Below, in pieces: positions 16,404-27,695 of a DNA stretch of 64,000 nucleotides. How positions within the stretch are numbered: position 1 is the first letter of the stretch; each line of letters starts with the position of its first letter. Under the pieces are notes generated by a model, which worked only from the letters and a program-made list of their open reading frames with translations, was not told the DNA's origin and made no database searches. A program made the translations under genes and the position numbers. Location of the stretch: assembly GCA_020344415.1 (NCBI GenBank), contig CP070825.1, positions 3,094,991 through 3,158,990 on the forward strand, written 5' to 3'. This DNA comes from Candidatus Aminicenantota bacterium. GTDB taxonomy: Bacteria; Acidobacteriota; Aminicenantia; Aminicenantales; Aminicenantaceae.

Positions 16404-17695
16404 ATTACGAGCAATGCCTGAAATATTTAGAAAAAATTCAAAACCTGGGCATCAAGTTCGGGTTAGATAACGTCCGGACTCTTCTTTCTTCTTTCGGCAA
16501 TCCTCACACGAAATTCGCCTCTGTTTTGGTGGCAGGTACAAATGGGAAAGGCTCGGTTTGTGCCATGCTCACTGAAACACTGGCCCTTCATAATTTCCGA
16601 GCAGGCCTCTTCACATCACCTCATCTTGTCAGAGTAGAAGAGAGGATTCGTATTGGAAGAGCGCTCATTCCAACACAGAGTTTCTGCAATATATTGACAT
16701 CCCTCAAAGAGAAAATAGAAGAATTAATAGCTCAGAAAAAATTGCTTTCGCCTCCCACCTATTTTGAGTTGTTGACATGTCTGGCCCTGCTTTATTTTGA
16801 AAAACAAAAGGTGGATATGGCTATCTTAGAGGTGGGCATGGGAGGAAGATTTGATGCCACTAATGTGGTGAATCCCGTGCTTTCTGTTATCACAACGATT
16901 TCAAGGGAGCACCAGAAGTTTCTTGGGCAGAGTTTAAGTCAGATAGCTTTTGAAAAAGCTGGGATTATTAAACCTGATGTTCCTGTTGTCTGCGGTGTGG
17001 AAGCCTCCGAGGCTTATGAGACGATAAAAAAGAGAGCAAGAGAGCTCGAGGCTCCGTTTCTCGGGGTCTTCGACAGGAAAAATTCTTTCCAGGTGCAAAA
17101 GGCTGAAAGAAAATGCTCCTTTATTTACGAGACTAAGAACAATAAATACTGGTTTTCCCCTTCACTTCAGGGAGAACATCAGGGGAGGAATGCCGCTGTG
17201 GTTATCACAGCGGCAGAACAGCTCAGTGAGAATTGGAAAAAGCTGGAGCAAAACAAAATAGTAGAGGGCATAGAAAAGAGCAGATGGGAAGGTCGTCTTG
17301 AAGTTGTCTCACGCGATCCTCTCGTTATTCTGGATGGTGCCCATAATGAGGAGGGAGCTCTAGCGTTGAGAAAATACATAAAAGATTTTATTCCCTCTCC
17401 CTTAATCCTCATCTTTGCCATTATGAGAGATAAAGAGGTTGAAAATGTTGTTGATATCCTCTTCCCTATGGCTGAGAGAATTATCCTGACTCGATTTCCT
17501 TACTTCAGGGCCTCTTCTCCAGAAGAGATTAAGGAGAAGGCCTCTGGGTTTCAGGACCGAGTAGTCTTAGAGCCAAATGTGAATCGGGCGATAGATCTGG
17601 CGCGAAGGAGTGTCGGTCCAAAAGGCAGCATCCTTGTGGCGGGTTCTCTCTATTTAGTTGGAGAAATCAAAAAATATCTTTCCCTTGATGAATAA
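16400..17695 (+). CDS. folC: Bifunctional dihydrofolate/folylpolyglutamate synthase
   Basis: 431 residues, normal FolC length. The P-loop VAGTNGKGSVCAML is at about residues 42-55, the HLVRVEERIRI segment and DMAILEVGMGGRFDATN form the omega-loop and metal region, and VILDGAHNEEGA is the C-terminal domain signature (Mur ligase family). It adds glutamate to dihydropteroate and to folates. The ATG overlaps the accD stop (ATGA), indicating translational coupling. The end of the gene runs directly into a repeat cluster. Confidence 0.94.
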   Translation: MNYEQCLKYLEKIQNLGIKFGLDNVRTLLSSFGNPHTKFASVLVAGTNGKGSVCAMLTETLALHNFRAGLFTSPHLVRVEERIRIGRALIPTQSFCNILTSLKEKIEELIAQKKLLSPPTYFELLTCLALLYFEKQKVDMAILEVGMGGRFDATNVVNPVLSVITTISREHQKFLGQSLSQIAFEKAGIIKPDVPVVCGVEASEAYETIKKRARELEAPFLGVFDRKNSFQVQKAERKCSFIYETKNNKYWFSPSLQGEHQGRNAAVVITAAEQLSENWKKLEQNKIVEGIEKSRWEGRLEVVSRDPLVILDGAHNEEGALALRKYIKDFIPSPLILIFAIMRDKEVENVVDILFPMAERIILTRFPYFRASSPEEIKEKASGFQDRVVLEPNVNRAIDLARRSVGPKGSILVAGSLYLVGEIKKYLSLDE

Positions 17696-17795
17696 TAAAA
17701 GGGGAAAGGCTACTTTTTAATATAATTAATTGTCATTGCTAATAAAATTAATTGTCATTGCGAACGAAGTGTGGCACTCTTTCCTTGCTTTTTAA
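17696..17795. repeat. Composite GGGGAAAGGCTACTTT / TGTCATTGCGA repeat
   Basis: AAAAGGGGAAAGGCTACTTT (17698-17717) is followed by two TAATTGTCATTGC units, the second continuing as a TGTCATTGCGAACGAAG element with its distal part degraded. The same order of modules is seen at about 44-130 and 34440-34500. The segment separates folC from the ATP synthase genes. Confidence 0.6.
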
Positions 17796-17846
17796 GGCTA
17801 AAAATGTTAAATTTTTGCCTAATTTTCTCTTGTCTCTCTTATAAAA

Positions 17847-18263
17847 ATGCTTGATGTTGATCTGAGCGTAATCGTAATTTTTTTAATTGTTTGGGTATTG
17901 GTCTTTATCCTCTCCAGGATATTTTTTAAACCCCTGAGAAAGACCTTGGATGAAAGGAATGCCAATATTCAGGGTAACAAGAAAGCCTGCCAGAAATCTA
18001 TCGAGGACTATGAAAAAACAGTGCAAGAGATTGAAGAGAGGATAAAAGAAGCAAAGGTCCTATCTCAGAGGGCAAAAGAAAAAATTGAACAAGAGGGTTT
18101 AAAAGAGAGAGAACGCATTCTTGCAGAGGTAAGCGCAGAATGCAGGGACAGTGTTGAAGAAGCCAAAGAAAAATTGGAGCAACAGATGAAGAGCTTGAAG
18201 AAAGAGATGGAATCTCGAAGTGAGCGTTTAGCAGAAAGAATTGAAAAGAGACTTTTACACTGA
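17847..18263 (+). CDS. atpF: ATP synthase F0 subunit b' (first b-type subunit)
   Basis: 138 residues: one N-terminal membrane span (VIVIFLIVWVLVFILSRIFF), the FKPLRKTLDERNANI turn typical of subunit b, then a long charged coiled coil of about 100 residues. It forms half of the peripheral stalk. A second b-type subunit follows immediately with 1 bp overlap, so this complex uses a b/b' heterodimer as in cyanobacteria and several other phyla. It is the first gene of the F1-side operon; subunits a and c are not upstream. Confidence 0.88.
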   Translation: MLDVDLSVIVIFLIVWVLVFILSRIFFKPLRKTLDERNANIQGNKKACQKSIEDYEKTVQEIEERIKEAKVLSQRAKEKIEQEGLKERERILAEVSAECRDSVEEAKEKLEQQMKSLKKEMESRSERLAERIEKRLLH

Positions 18264-18841
18264 TGGTAAGAAGAAAACAGATCATTCTTGTATTGCTCCT
18301 TGTGCCTTTTTTTATTTTTATGGTTTCCGATGAAGAGCACTCATCCGGTTTCAAGGATTTTTTAGGGAAGACGATTAACTTCTTTGTTCTTATCGGAGCA
18401 TTGATTTATTTTCTCTCTAAACCCCTTCGAAGCCTGCTTGAGAAAAGAGCAACTGAAATTGAGCATTCCATGAAGGAGGCGGAAGATTCGAGAAGCGAAG
18501 CTGAAGAAAGGCTTAGAGTGGTGAGAGAGCGCCTCTCTGGTCTGGAAGAGGAGGCAGCCCAGATCAAAAGAGAGGCGGAGATTGAAGGTCAAAAGGAGAA
18601 GGAAAGAATTCAGGAACTCGCACGGTCGGAAGCAGAGAGGCTAAAGCTTTTTGCCAGACAGGAAATCGAGGTGTACACCAACGCAAGTATCAAAGAACTT
18701 AGAGAGCACACAGCAGAACTTGCTACAAAATTGGCTCAAGAGAGGATTAGGAAAAAATTAACGCCTGAAAACCAATCTCTTCTTTTAGATAAATCCATCG
18801 AAAGATTCGAGAAACTCTATGAAAAATCAGATTCTGGTTAA
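18263..18841 (+). CDS. atpF: ATP synthase F0 subunit b (second b-type subunit)
   Basis: 192 residues. Residues about 7-20 form an extra hydrophobic N-terminal segment (IILVLLLVPFFIFMV), followed by the usual membrane span (INFFVLIGALIYFLSKPLRSLLEKRA) and a long heptad-rich stalk. The N-terminal hydrophobic segment resembles a signal peptide, as seen in some b subunits that place their N-terminus outside. Its start overlaps the previous stop by 1 bp and its end overlaps the delta gene by 23 bp, so the operon is tightly coupled. Confidence 0.88.
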   Translation: MVRRKQIILVLLLVPFFIFMVSDEEHSSGFKDFLGKTINFFVLIGALIYFLSKPLRSLLEKRATEIEHSMKEAEDSRSEAEERLRVVRERLSGLEEEAAQIKREAEIEGQKEKERIQELARSEAERLKLFARQEIEVYTNASIKELREHTAELATKLAQERIRKKLTPENQSLLLDKSIERFEKLYEKSDSG

Positions 18842-19361
18842 GAGATACACTCAAGGTCTAGTTAACTCTATCAAGAGCGAGAAAGAGTTTCGAGCCCTGT
18901 ATGAGGAGCTTACAGATTTTTCTCAGCTCACGAGTACACATGAAGAGCTGAAAGAAATCCTCTTAAGTCCTTTTATTCCCAAATCAAAGAAAAGGGAGAT
19001 AGTTGAAGAACTGCTAGCTAAGAAGGCCTTCGGCGAGAAAGCGTCACGGTTTGTTTTGCTCCTCCTAGAAAATAATCGTTTTGATCTTTTGCACGATATT
19101 TTGGACTCGTTACCTGAGCTGTGGAATGAAGAAAGGGGAATCTTGACTTTTGAAGTGGCTTCTGTTGTCCCCTTGAAAGAGGATCAAAAGGAAAAAATCC
19201 AGGAAAAATTAGAGTTGCTAGAAAAAAAACCTGTGGTGTTGAAGTACAGGATCGATCCAGACTTAATAGGCGGTCTTTGGATTAAGAAAGGAAACATAGT
19301 TTATGATACATCTATAAGGGGACATTTATTAAAGCTTAAGGAAAGAATTTGTGAGGAGTAA
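18819..19361 (+). CDS. atpH: ATP synthase F1 subunit delta
   Basis: 180 residues, the usual size. The N-terminal helical domain ([27 protein letters not shown]) and the C-terminal signature [37 protein letters not shown] are clearly OSCP/delta. It connects the top of the alpha-beta hexamer to the b/b' stalk. It overlaps the preceding gene and is followed after 8 bp by atpA. Confidence 0.93.
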   Translation: MKNQILVKRYTQGLVNSIKSEKEFRALYEELTDFSQLTSTHEELKEILLSPFIPKSKKREIVEELLAKKAFGEKASRFVLLLLENNRFDLLHDILDSLPELWNEERGILTFEVASVVPLKEDQKEKIQEKLELLEKKPVVLKYRIDPDLIGGLWIKKGNIVYDTSIRGHLLKLKERICEE

Positions 19362-19369
19362 GAAGAAAA

Positions 19370-20887
19370 ATGGTAATAAAAGCCGATGAAGTAAGCAAGA
19401 TTATTCAACGCCAAATCGAAGGATATGAAACAGAGGTCGACATAAAAGAGGTCGGAACTGTTACTTCGGTGGGGGATGGCATTGCCCGAATTTATGGGCT
19501 GGATAGGGTTATGTACAACGAATTGCTCGAGTTTCCTAATGATGTTTATGGTATTGCGCTTAATCTGGAGGAAGACAGTGTCGGAGCCGTCCTTCTAGGA
19601 GAAAGCCATCTGGTTAAAGAGGAAGACCTGGTTAAGCGCACTCGTAGAATCATGCAGGTTCCCTCTGGCTCGAATCTAGTCGGTAGAGTAGTGAATCCTC
19701 TGGGAATTCCTTTGGATGAGAAAGGCCCAATAAAGACCGATGTTCACATGATGGTTGAACGCCTGGCTCCTGGTGTAGTTGACAGGGTCCCAGTGAAAGA
19801 GCCTTTGCAGACAGGAATTAAAGCCATTGATGCCATGATTCCAATCGGAAGAGGCCAGAGAGAACTCATCATTGGTGATCGCCAGACTGGTAAGACAGCC
19901 ATCGCGGTGGATACGATTATCAATCAGAAGAATAAAGATGTGATCTGCATCTATGTGGCTATCGGTCAGAAAAATTCCACTGTAGCCTATGTCATCAAAA
20001 TACTGGAAGATCACGGAGCGATGGATTATACAATCGTCGTGACTGCTTCTGCCTCTGATCCTTCTTCTCTTCAATATCTTGCACCTTACAGCGGATGTGC
20101 CATAGGAGAGTATTTCCGAGACAATGGACAACATGCCCTTCTTATCTACGATGATTTATCTAAGCATGCTGCGGCCTATCGTGAGATCGCGCTGCTCCTG
20201 CGCAGGCCTCCAGGGCGGGAAGCCTATCCAGGCGATGTCTTCTATCTTCATTCGAGACTTCTTGAACGTGCCGCCAAATATGATGAGGGACATGGAGGAG
20301 GCTCGCTCACCGCTCTTCCAATCATCGAGACTCAAGCTGGAGATGTCTCAGGCTATATTCCAACAAACGTCATCTCTATTACAGACGGTCAAATCTATCT
20401 GGAGCCTGAATTGTTCAATGCAGGCATCAGGCCAGCTGTCAATGTGGGTATTTCTGTATCAAGAGTTGGAGGAAATGCTCAAATTAGAGCTATGAAACAG
20501 GTGGCTGGAAAATTGCGGCTTGATTTAGCTCAATACCGCGAGCTGGTTACTTTTGCTCAGTTCGGAACCGAGCTGGATAAGGCGAGCCAAGCGCAGTTGG
20601 ATAGAGGGGAAAGATTGACTGAAGTTCTCAAACAACCTCAATATCAGCCCCTCTCTGTTGAAAAACAGATATTGATCATCTATGCAGGCAATCGCGGTTT
20701 TTTGGATGAATTAGATGTGAGTCAGCTCAAGGAATATGAAGAGAAGCTGTATGATTTTTTTGGCAAGGAACATTCTAAACTGTTGAAGAAAATCGCAGAA
20801 AAGAAGGAGATAGATGCGGATTTGGATGAAGACATAAATAGAGCTGTTACGACTTTTAACCAGAAATTCAAAGAAGAGAAAGAATAA
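19370..20887 (+). CDS. atpA: ATP synthase F1 subunit alpha
   Basis: 505 residues. The N-terminal beta barrel ([29 protein letters not shown]), the P-loop [14 protein letters not shown] (about residues 168-181) and the C-terminal helical domain are all present and in family order. It carries the non-catalytic nucleotide sites. The gene begins ATGGTAATAAAAGCC, 8 bp after atpH. No anomalies were seen. Confidence 0.97.
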   Translation: MVIKADEVSKIIQRQIEGYETEVDIKEVGTVTSVGDGIARIYGLDRVMYNELLEFPNDVYGIALNLEEDSVGAVLLGESHLVKEEDLVKRTRRIMQVPSGSNLVGRVVNPLGIPLDEKGPIKTDVHMMVERLAPGVVDRVPVKEPLQTGIKAIDAMIPIGRGQRELIIGDRQTGKTAIAVDTIINQKNKDVICIYVAIGQKNSTVAYVIKILEDHGAMDYTIVVTASASDPSSLQYLAPYSGCAIGEYFRDNGQHALLIYDDLSKHAAAYREIALLLRRPPGREAYPGDVFYLHSRLLERAAKYDEGHGGGSLTALPIIETQAGDVSGYIPTNVISITDGQIYLEPELFNAGIRPAVNVGISVSRVGGNAQIRAMKQVAGKLRLDLAQYRELVTFAQFGTELDKASQAQLDRGERLTEVLKQPQYQPLSVEKQILIIYAGNRGFLDELDVSQLKEYEEKLYDFFGKEHSKLLKKIAEKKEIDADLDEDINRAVTTFNQKFKEEKE

Positions 20888-20888
20888 A

Positions 20889-23567
<2,679 letters not shown>

Positions 23568-23580
<13 letters not shown>

Positions 23581-23675
23581 TTCAGATGCAAGGGCTTGAT
23601 TCAGATGTAGAGGCCTAATCCAGATGTATGGGCTTGATTCAGATGTAGAGGCTTAATCCAGATGTGTGGGCTTGA
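23568..23675. repeat. 19-bp tandem array beginning inside the atpC stop region
   Basis: Five consecutive 19-bp units (23581-23675) follow the pattern TTCAGATGTAGAGGCTTAA or TTCAGATGTAGGGGCTTGA with substitutions. The partial unit TGTAGAGGCTTAA (23568-23580) is the 3' end of atpC itself. A related array lies at 26708-26782. Confidence 0.85.
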
Positions 23676-23792
23676 TTCATCAAACCCACATTGTCATTGC
23701 GAGGAGTGTAGCGACGAAGCAATCTCACGTGAAGGTAAAGATTGCCGCGCTTCGCTCGCAATGACAATGTGAGTTTAATAAATCAAATCCCC
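23668..23792. mobile_element. 125-bp palindromic repeat element (MITE/REP-like)
   Basis: The left arm (23668-23703) begins GGGCTTGATTCATCAAACCC and continues into ATTGTCATTGCGAG. The right arm (23755-23791) is its imperfect reverse complement, CTCGCAATGACAAT and onward to AAATCAAATCCC. The interior contains GACGAAGCAATCTCACGTGAAGG and AGATTGCCGCGCTTCGCTCG, which can also pair. Pieces of this element are scattered through the window. No protein is encoded, so it would need a transposase in trans. Confidence 0.65.
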
Positions 23793-23849
23793 ATATCATT
23801 AGTAAATATTTTACCCTTCGTGAATAAAGAATCTATCTTGATTAATTAG

Positions 23850-24590
23850 ATGATAATGATGACTTTGAACAAAAAATTGAAAGGTGAAGACGAGACTCTT
23901 GATTCCTTTTACCTTGGCCGGGTGCTTGTGCTCCAGAAAAAAAGGGGATACCGCTTTTCAGTAGATGCTCCCCTCCTAGCAGATTTTATTCAGACCGCCG
24001 AGTCTGATGAGCTCTTAGAGCTCGGAGCCGGGAATGGCATTATTTCTCTTCTTTTGAGCATCAAGCCTTTTAAACACATCACAGCCCTTGAAATTCAAGA
24101 ATCTTTGGCTGATCTGGCCCGCAGGAATGTTCAATTGAACAAGCTTGAAGATAAAATCAGTATTATCCAGAAGGATCTACTTCGCTTCCGTTCGAAGAAA
24201 AAGTTTGATATTATCTTTTCCAACCCCCCTTATATCAAAAAGAACCGAGGCCATCTTAGCCCTTCTGCGGAAAAGTCTATCGCTAAACATGAGTTAAAAA
24301 TTGATATTTTTGGTATAATGCGGAAGACAGGAGAGCTTTTGAAGAGAGAAGGAAGGGCATATTTCATATTCAGAGCCAGGAGGAAAGAGGATTTTATGCA
24401 AGCAGTTGAGATGAGTGGCCTGAAGGTGCGGTCCGTACGATTTGTCCAACCTCGCCAGTCCAGCTCTCCGAACTTTTTTATGACAGAGTGTGATTTCACC
24501 TCCAGGCAAAGACGAGTTTTGCCTCCCTTTATCCTTTACGATGAAGAAGGAAACTATACAAAAGAAGCAGAAGAGATGTTTCGAGGGTGA
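23850..24590 (+). CDS. trmN6: TrmN6-like tRNA1(Val) adenine-N6 methyltransferase
   Basis: 246 residues. The opening LNKKLKGEDETLDSFYLGRVLVLQKKRGYRFSVDAPLLADF is characteristic of TrmN6/YfiC. SAM-binding motif I reads LLELGAGNGIISLLL (about residues 56-70) and the catalytic NPPYI motif is at about residues 128-132, as in N6-adenine methyltransferases. It probably methylates A37 of tRNA(Val). Start choice among closely spaced ATGs (23850, 23856, 23859) is uncertain, as none has a clear Shine-Dalgarno. Confidence 0.82.
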   Translation: MIMMTLNKKLKGEDETLDSFYLGRVLVLQKKRGYRFSVDAPLLADFIQTAESDELLELGAGNGIISLLLSIKPFKHITALEIQESLADLARRNVQLNKLEDKISIIQKDLLRFRSKKKFDIIFSNPPYIKKNRGHLSPSAEKSIAKHELKIDIFGIMRKTGELLKREGRAYFIFRARRKEDFMQAVEMSGLKVRSVRFVQPRQSSSPNFFMTECDFTSRQRRVLPPFILYDEEGNYTKEAEEMFRG

Positions 24591-24594
24591 ATCA

Positions 24595-25413
24595 ATGCTG
24601 AGACTTTTAAAAAATCTTAAAGAATTATACAAATACCGGGCACTCATCCAGAATTTAATTAGCCGCGAGCTCAAAGCTCGCTATCGAGGTACAATCCTTG
24701 GCTTCCTCTGGTCATTTTTTAATCCTCTCCTCCTGATGATCGTCTATACGATTGTCTTCGGTTTTATCATACAGCCGCGGGATCCGGCTTTTGAAGGGAG
24801 TCCCTGGCTTTATGCCCTTTTTCTCTTCTGCGGAGTCCTGCCGTGGGTTTGGTTCTCATCTTCTTCCTTAGAATCAGCGAATGTCTTGATGGTCCATGGC
24901 AATTTGATAAAGAAAATCCTTTTTCCTGCTGAGATCCTTCCTATTGTCGTCGTATCCTCGAATCTGATTCATTTCTTTTTTGGCCTTCCCATTCTCTTTA
25001 TCTTTGTTCCCATTTTTGGGAAGGCCTATACCCCTTTTCTGCTCTTTCTACCCATAGTCATTTTGCTCCAGTTTGTTTTTTCCTTGGGATTCTCTTTCCT
25101 TATTTCATCCTTGACTGTCCATTTCAGGGATATAAAGGACATTCTGGCCAATTTGATTACGTTCTGGTTTTTCGCATCACCCATAGTTTATCCAATGACG
25201 TTTCATACTATTCAGAAGTCAAGTCTTCTCAGGACAATGCTCAATTTAAATCCTATGACTCATGTCATGCAGGGCTATCAAAATTGTGTTTTCTACGGAA
25301 GAGCGCTCCAATGGGAAAAAATAGGGTTGACTTTCGCCTTCTCCATAGTTTTATTTTTCATCGGATATTACATTTTTGACAGGTTGCGTGATTCGTTTCC
25401 TGAGGAGGTTTAA
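24595..25413 (+). CDS. ABC-2 type polysaccharide export permease (Wzm/KpsM/TagG)
   Basis: About 272 residues. The ATG at 24595 has GAGG upstream and lies 4 bp after the methylase stop; an in-frame upstream start would overlap the methylase by about 100 bp. The protein has six hydrophobic segments and the RELKARYRGTILGFLWSFFNPLLLMIVYTIVFGFI opening typical of O-antigen and teichoic-acid exporters. It is followed with no gap by its ATPase. It likely exports a lipid-linked glycan across the inner membrane. Confidence 0.92.
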   Translation: MLRLLKNLKELYKYRALIQNLISRELKARYRGTILGFLWSFFNPLLLMIVYTIVFGFIIQPRDPAFEGSPWLYALFLFCGVLPWVWFSSSSLESANVLMVHGNLIKKILFPAEILPIVVVSSNLIHFFFGLPILFIFVPIFGKAYTPFLLFLPIVILLQFVFSLGFSFLISSLTVHFRDIKDILANLITFWFFASPIVYPMTFHTIQKSSLLRTMLNLNPMTHVMQGYQNCVFYGRALQWEKIGLTFAFSIVLFFIGYYIFDRLRDSFPEEV

Positions 25414-26700
25414 TTGGTCGCCATTGATGTGGATAATGTTACTCGCATTTACCAGAAATTCTCTGCTCGCCACCGTTTTCAGACATTCAAGAGCGCTTTA
25501 GTAAAGGGTGACATTTTCAGGTCTTTAAAGGCTGATGAGCTGGTGACAGCCCTTGACAGAGTCAGTCTTAAAGTTGAAAGGGGGACCACGTTCGGTGTTA
25601 TCGGCGAAAATGGTTCAGGAAAAAGCACGCTCCTCAAGGTCATTGCTGGCATCGCCAAGCCCACATCTGGCCGTGTCAATGTACAGGGCAAAGTTTCGGC
25701 TTTGATCGAGCTCGGAGCTGGTTTTCATCCTGAAATCTCAGGCAGAGAAAATGTCTACATCAACGGCATCATGCTCGGTCTCACAAAGAAAGAAATCACA
25801 GAGAAATTTGATGAGATTGTAAAGTTTGCAGAGCTGGAGGAATTCATCGACGCTCCTGTCAAGACTTATTCTTCAGGGATGTATATGCGCTTAGGTTTTT
25901 CTATTGCTATCAATGTCAATCCCGAGATCTTGTTGGTTGATGAGGTGCTGGCCGTAGGAGATGCATCCTTTGTGCCCAAATGTCTGGATCGAATAGACGA
26001 TTTTCGCCGCAGGAAAAAAACGATCCTTTTTGTTAGCCACGACCTGACAACAGTAGAGAAGATCTGTGACCAAGTAGCCTGGCTCAAAGATGGAAAAATT
26101 CAGATGATTGGCGAACCCAAGAGAGCAAACGCTGCATACCTTCAGGATATTGCTGAAAAGCAGGAGGAAGATTTCCAAGTCCGCCAGAAGGATATACAAG
26201 AGGATATAGAGAAGGAAAAAGAATGGGAGGAAGAAAGAAGAGAGGCCAGGTGGGGAAAGAAAGAGATTGAAATCACGAAAGTAAGTCTAAAGGATCTGGA
26301 TGGGAAGGATAAGCATGTTTTTTCTCCTGAAGAGGGGATGATTATCGATATGGATGTCGTCTCTTCCACCGAGATCAAGGACTTTGTTTTTGGCATCGGC
26401 GTATTCAATCCTCAGGGTATTTGCTGTTATGCCACAAATACTCATCTGGAGGATTTTGAGCATCACGCTATTAAAGGGAAAGGGAAGGTATCCTGCAGGA
26501 TTGAGCAGTTGAATCTTATCAATGGAACCTACTACGTTGATGTAGCCGCTCATAAGAAGGATGGTTATCCCTATGATTACCACCGCAACCTTTACTCCTT
26601 TTTGGTTCATTCTCGATACAAAGATGGAGGTGTTGGGCGACTGAAACATACATGGAGTTTTTCTCCGAAGATCAAGGCAAAACCGCCAAAAAAGTCGTAA
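25414..26700 (+). CDS. ABC polysaccharide exporter ATPase with Wzt-like C-terminal domain
   Basis: 428 residues starting at TTG, with GAGGAGG 5 nt upstream and the start adjoining the permease stop. Residues about 60-230 form the ATPase: Walker A GENGSGKSTLLK, signature YSSGMYMRLGF, Walker B ILLVDEVLAVGD and a switch histidine in FVSHDLTT. A charged helical linker (about 240-290) leads to a beta-sandwich C-terminal domain (about 295-420), as in Wzt proteins that recognise the glycan's terminal cap. With the permease it forms a Wzm-Wzt type exporter. The substrate is unknown. Confidence 0.93.
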   Translation: MVAIDVDNVTRIYQKFSARHRFQTFKSALVKGDIFRSLKADELVTALDRVSLKVERGTTFGVIGENGSGKSTLLKVIAGIAKPTSGRVNVQGKVSALIELGAGFHPEISGRENVYINGIMLGLTKKEITEKFDEIVKFAELEEFIDAPVKTYSSGMYMRLGFSIAINVNPEILLVDEVLAVGDASFVPKCLDRIDDFRRRKKTILFVSHDLTTVEKICDQVAWLKDGKIQMIGEPKRANAAYLQDIAEKQEEDFQVRQKDIQEDIEKEKEWEEERREARWGKKEIEITKVSLKDLDGKDKHVFSPEEGMIIDMDVVSSTEIKDFVFGIGVFNPQGICCYATNTHLEDFEHHAIKGKGKVSCRIEQLNLINGTYYVDVAAHKKDGYPYDYHRNLYSFLVHSRYKDGGVGRLKHTWSFSPKIKAKPPKKS

Positions 26701-26707
26701 ACAGAGA

Positions 26708-26905
26708 TTAATGTAGGGATTTGACTCAGATGTAGGAGCATGATTCAGATGCAGAGGCTTGATTCAGATGTAGGGGCTTGATTCATGAAGCCCACCTTGT
26801 CATTGCGAGGAGCGTAGCGACGAAGCAATCTCACGTGAAGGTTGAGATCACCACGCTGCGCTCGTGACAGAAGATTGCCGCGCTTCGCTCGCAACAGGCA
26901 GTGCA
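26708..26905. repeat. 19-bp tandem array followed by the TGTCATTGCGAG composite element
   Basis: Units of TCAGATGTAGGGGCTTGAT type occur at 26726-26744, 26745-26763 and 26764-26782, with a degraded one before. They lead into a TCATGAAGCCCACC palindrome half and TTGTCATTGCGAGGAGCGTA (from 26797), then ACGAAGCAATCTCACGTGAA, and a second tract ending GCGCTTCGCTCGCAACAG. The layout copies that at 23581-23792, without the right palindromic end. It stops within 15 bp of the rfaE2 start. Confidence 0.75.
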
Positions 26906-26918
26906 ATCTCATAAGATA

Positions 26919-27398
26919 ATGAAAAAAAAGATAATTAGCCTGGCTGAGCTTTCAAAGATTCGGAAGAAACTCAAGCAACAGGGAAAAAAAGTCGTCTTCA
27001 CCAACGGCTGCTTTGATCTTCTTCACAGCGGCCACATCCACCTTTTTAGGGAGGCAAAGGAGTATGGAGATATTCTCGTAGTAGCTGTCAACGACGACTT
27101 TTCAATCAAAAAAATAAAAGGAGCCTCGCGTCCCATCTTTCCTTTGGAGGAGAGACTTGAGATTTTAGAAGCAATTGAGGAGATCGATTATCTGACTCAT
27201 TTTTCTGAAGAAACTCCTCAAAAGATCATCGCTGCTCTGGTCCCTGATGTCTTGGTCAAAGGGGGAGATTGGAAACCAGACGAGGTTGTAGGTAAGAGAG
27301 AAGTAGAAGGTGCAGGAGGAGAAGTGAAGATTGTTCCCTATCGTGAAGCATGCTCTACTTCTGATATTATAGATAGAATCGTTCGTTCTGCGAAATAA
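26919..27398 (+). CDS. rfaE2: D-glycero-beta-D-manno-heptose 1-phosphate adenylyltransferase
   Basis: 159 residues from the ATG at 26919; a GTG at 26901 lies in repeat DNA. The nucleotidyltransferase motif VFTNGCFDLLHSGHIHLFREAKEYGDILVVAVN holds the HxGH-type active site (HSGH) of cytidylyltransferase-like enzymes, and DVLVKGGDWKPDEVVG and ACSTSDIIDRI are hallmarks of RfaE domain II. It makes ADP-heptose for the LPS core as a stand-alone enzyme, without a fused kinase. With the GT9 heptosyltransferase at 53203 it supports a heptose-containing outer membrane. Confidence 0.93.
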   Translation: MKKKIISLAELSKIRKKLKQQGKKVVFTNGCFDLLHSGHIHLFREAKEYGDILVVAVNDDFSIKKIKGASRPIFPLEERLEILEAIEEIDYLTHFSEETPQKIIAALVPDVLVKGGDWKPDEVVGKREVEGAGGEVKIVPYREACSTSDIIDRIVRSAK

Positions 27399-27443
27399 AA
27401 AAAGCTCGCCGCTTCTTTGGATTTAAATAACGGCGAGCTTTTT
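27399..27443. terminator. Bidirectional intrinsic terminator after rfaE2
   Basis: AAAAAGCTCGCCG (27399-27411) pairs perfectly with CGGCGAGCTTTTT (27431-27443) around a 19-nt loop. Poly-A on one side and poly-T on the other allow it to serve both rfaE2 and the minus-strand small gene. Confidence 0.85.
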
Positions 27444-27449
27444 AGCGAT

Positions 27450-27546
27450 TTATTCGAGATTAGAGAGCAGTTTTACATCGTACTCAGGATAAACGTTTAC
27501 AGCCTTCGCCACAATGGGCCACTCGCGGAACTGAAAACCTTTTCAT
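27450..27546 (-). pseudogene. Small gene with apparent frameshift (peptide ending NVYPEYDVKLLSNLE)
   Basis: On the minus strand AAGGAG lies 6 nt before an ATG (27546-27544). That frame ends after only 20 codons. The frame one base away reads QFREWPIVAKAVNVYPEYDVKLL and stops at 27450, resembling the repetitive, often highly expressed small proteins with KVVNSYPDFxVK-type motifs (DUF6150-like; my recollection of the pattern). One extra A in the AAAA run after the ATG would give a continuous product of about 32 residues starting MKKGF. A near-consensus promoter and a terminator flank it. Confidence 0.5.
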
Positions 27547-27580
27547 TTTTTTCTCCTTCTTAAGCGATTATACTACATTA

Positions 27581-27609
27581 AATATATAGAAATTATATAG
27601 TTTTGTCAA
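27581..27609 (-). promoter_or_regulatory. Strong promoter of the minus-strand small gene
   Basis: On the minus strand TTGACA (27609-27604) and TATATT (27586-27581) are exactly 17 nt apart, about 35 nt before the ATG of the small gene at 27546. Confidence 0.65.
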
Positions 27610-27695
27610 GACGGAAAAAATCATTTCATAAAATCACACATTCGTGTGGTGACAAAATACTTCCAGCTGAGTATATTAGGATAGGGAAAGAAGAA

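Noticed and set aside
23581-23675. 19-bp array considered as a CRISPR
   Set aside because: The units are directly adjacent without spacers, and no cas gene is present.
24490-24594. Longer start for the ABC permease
   Set aside because: It would overlap the methylase by about 100 bp with a polar leader unlike Wzm proteins; ATG 24595 has GAGG upstream.
26708-26782. Second 19-bp array considered as a CRISPR
   Set aside because: Again contiguous units without unique spacers.
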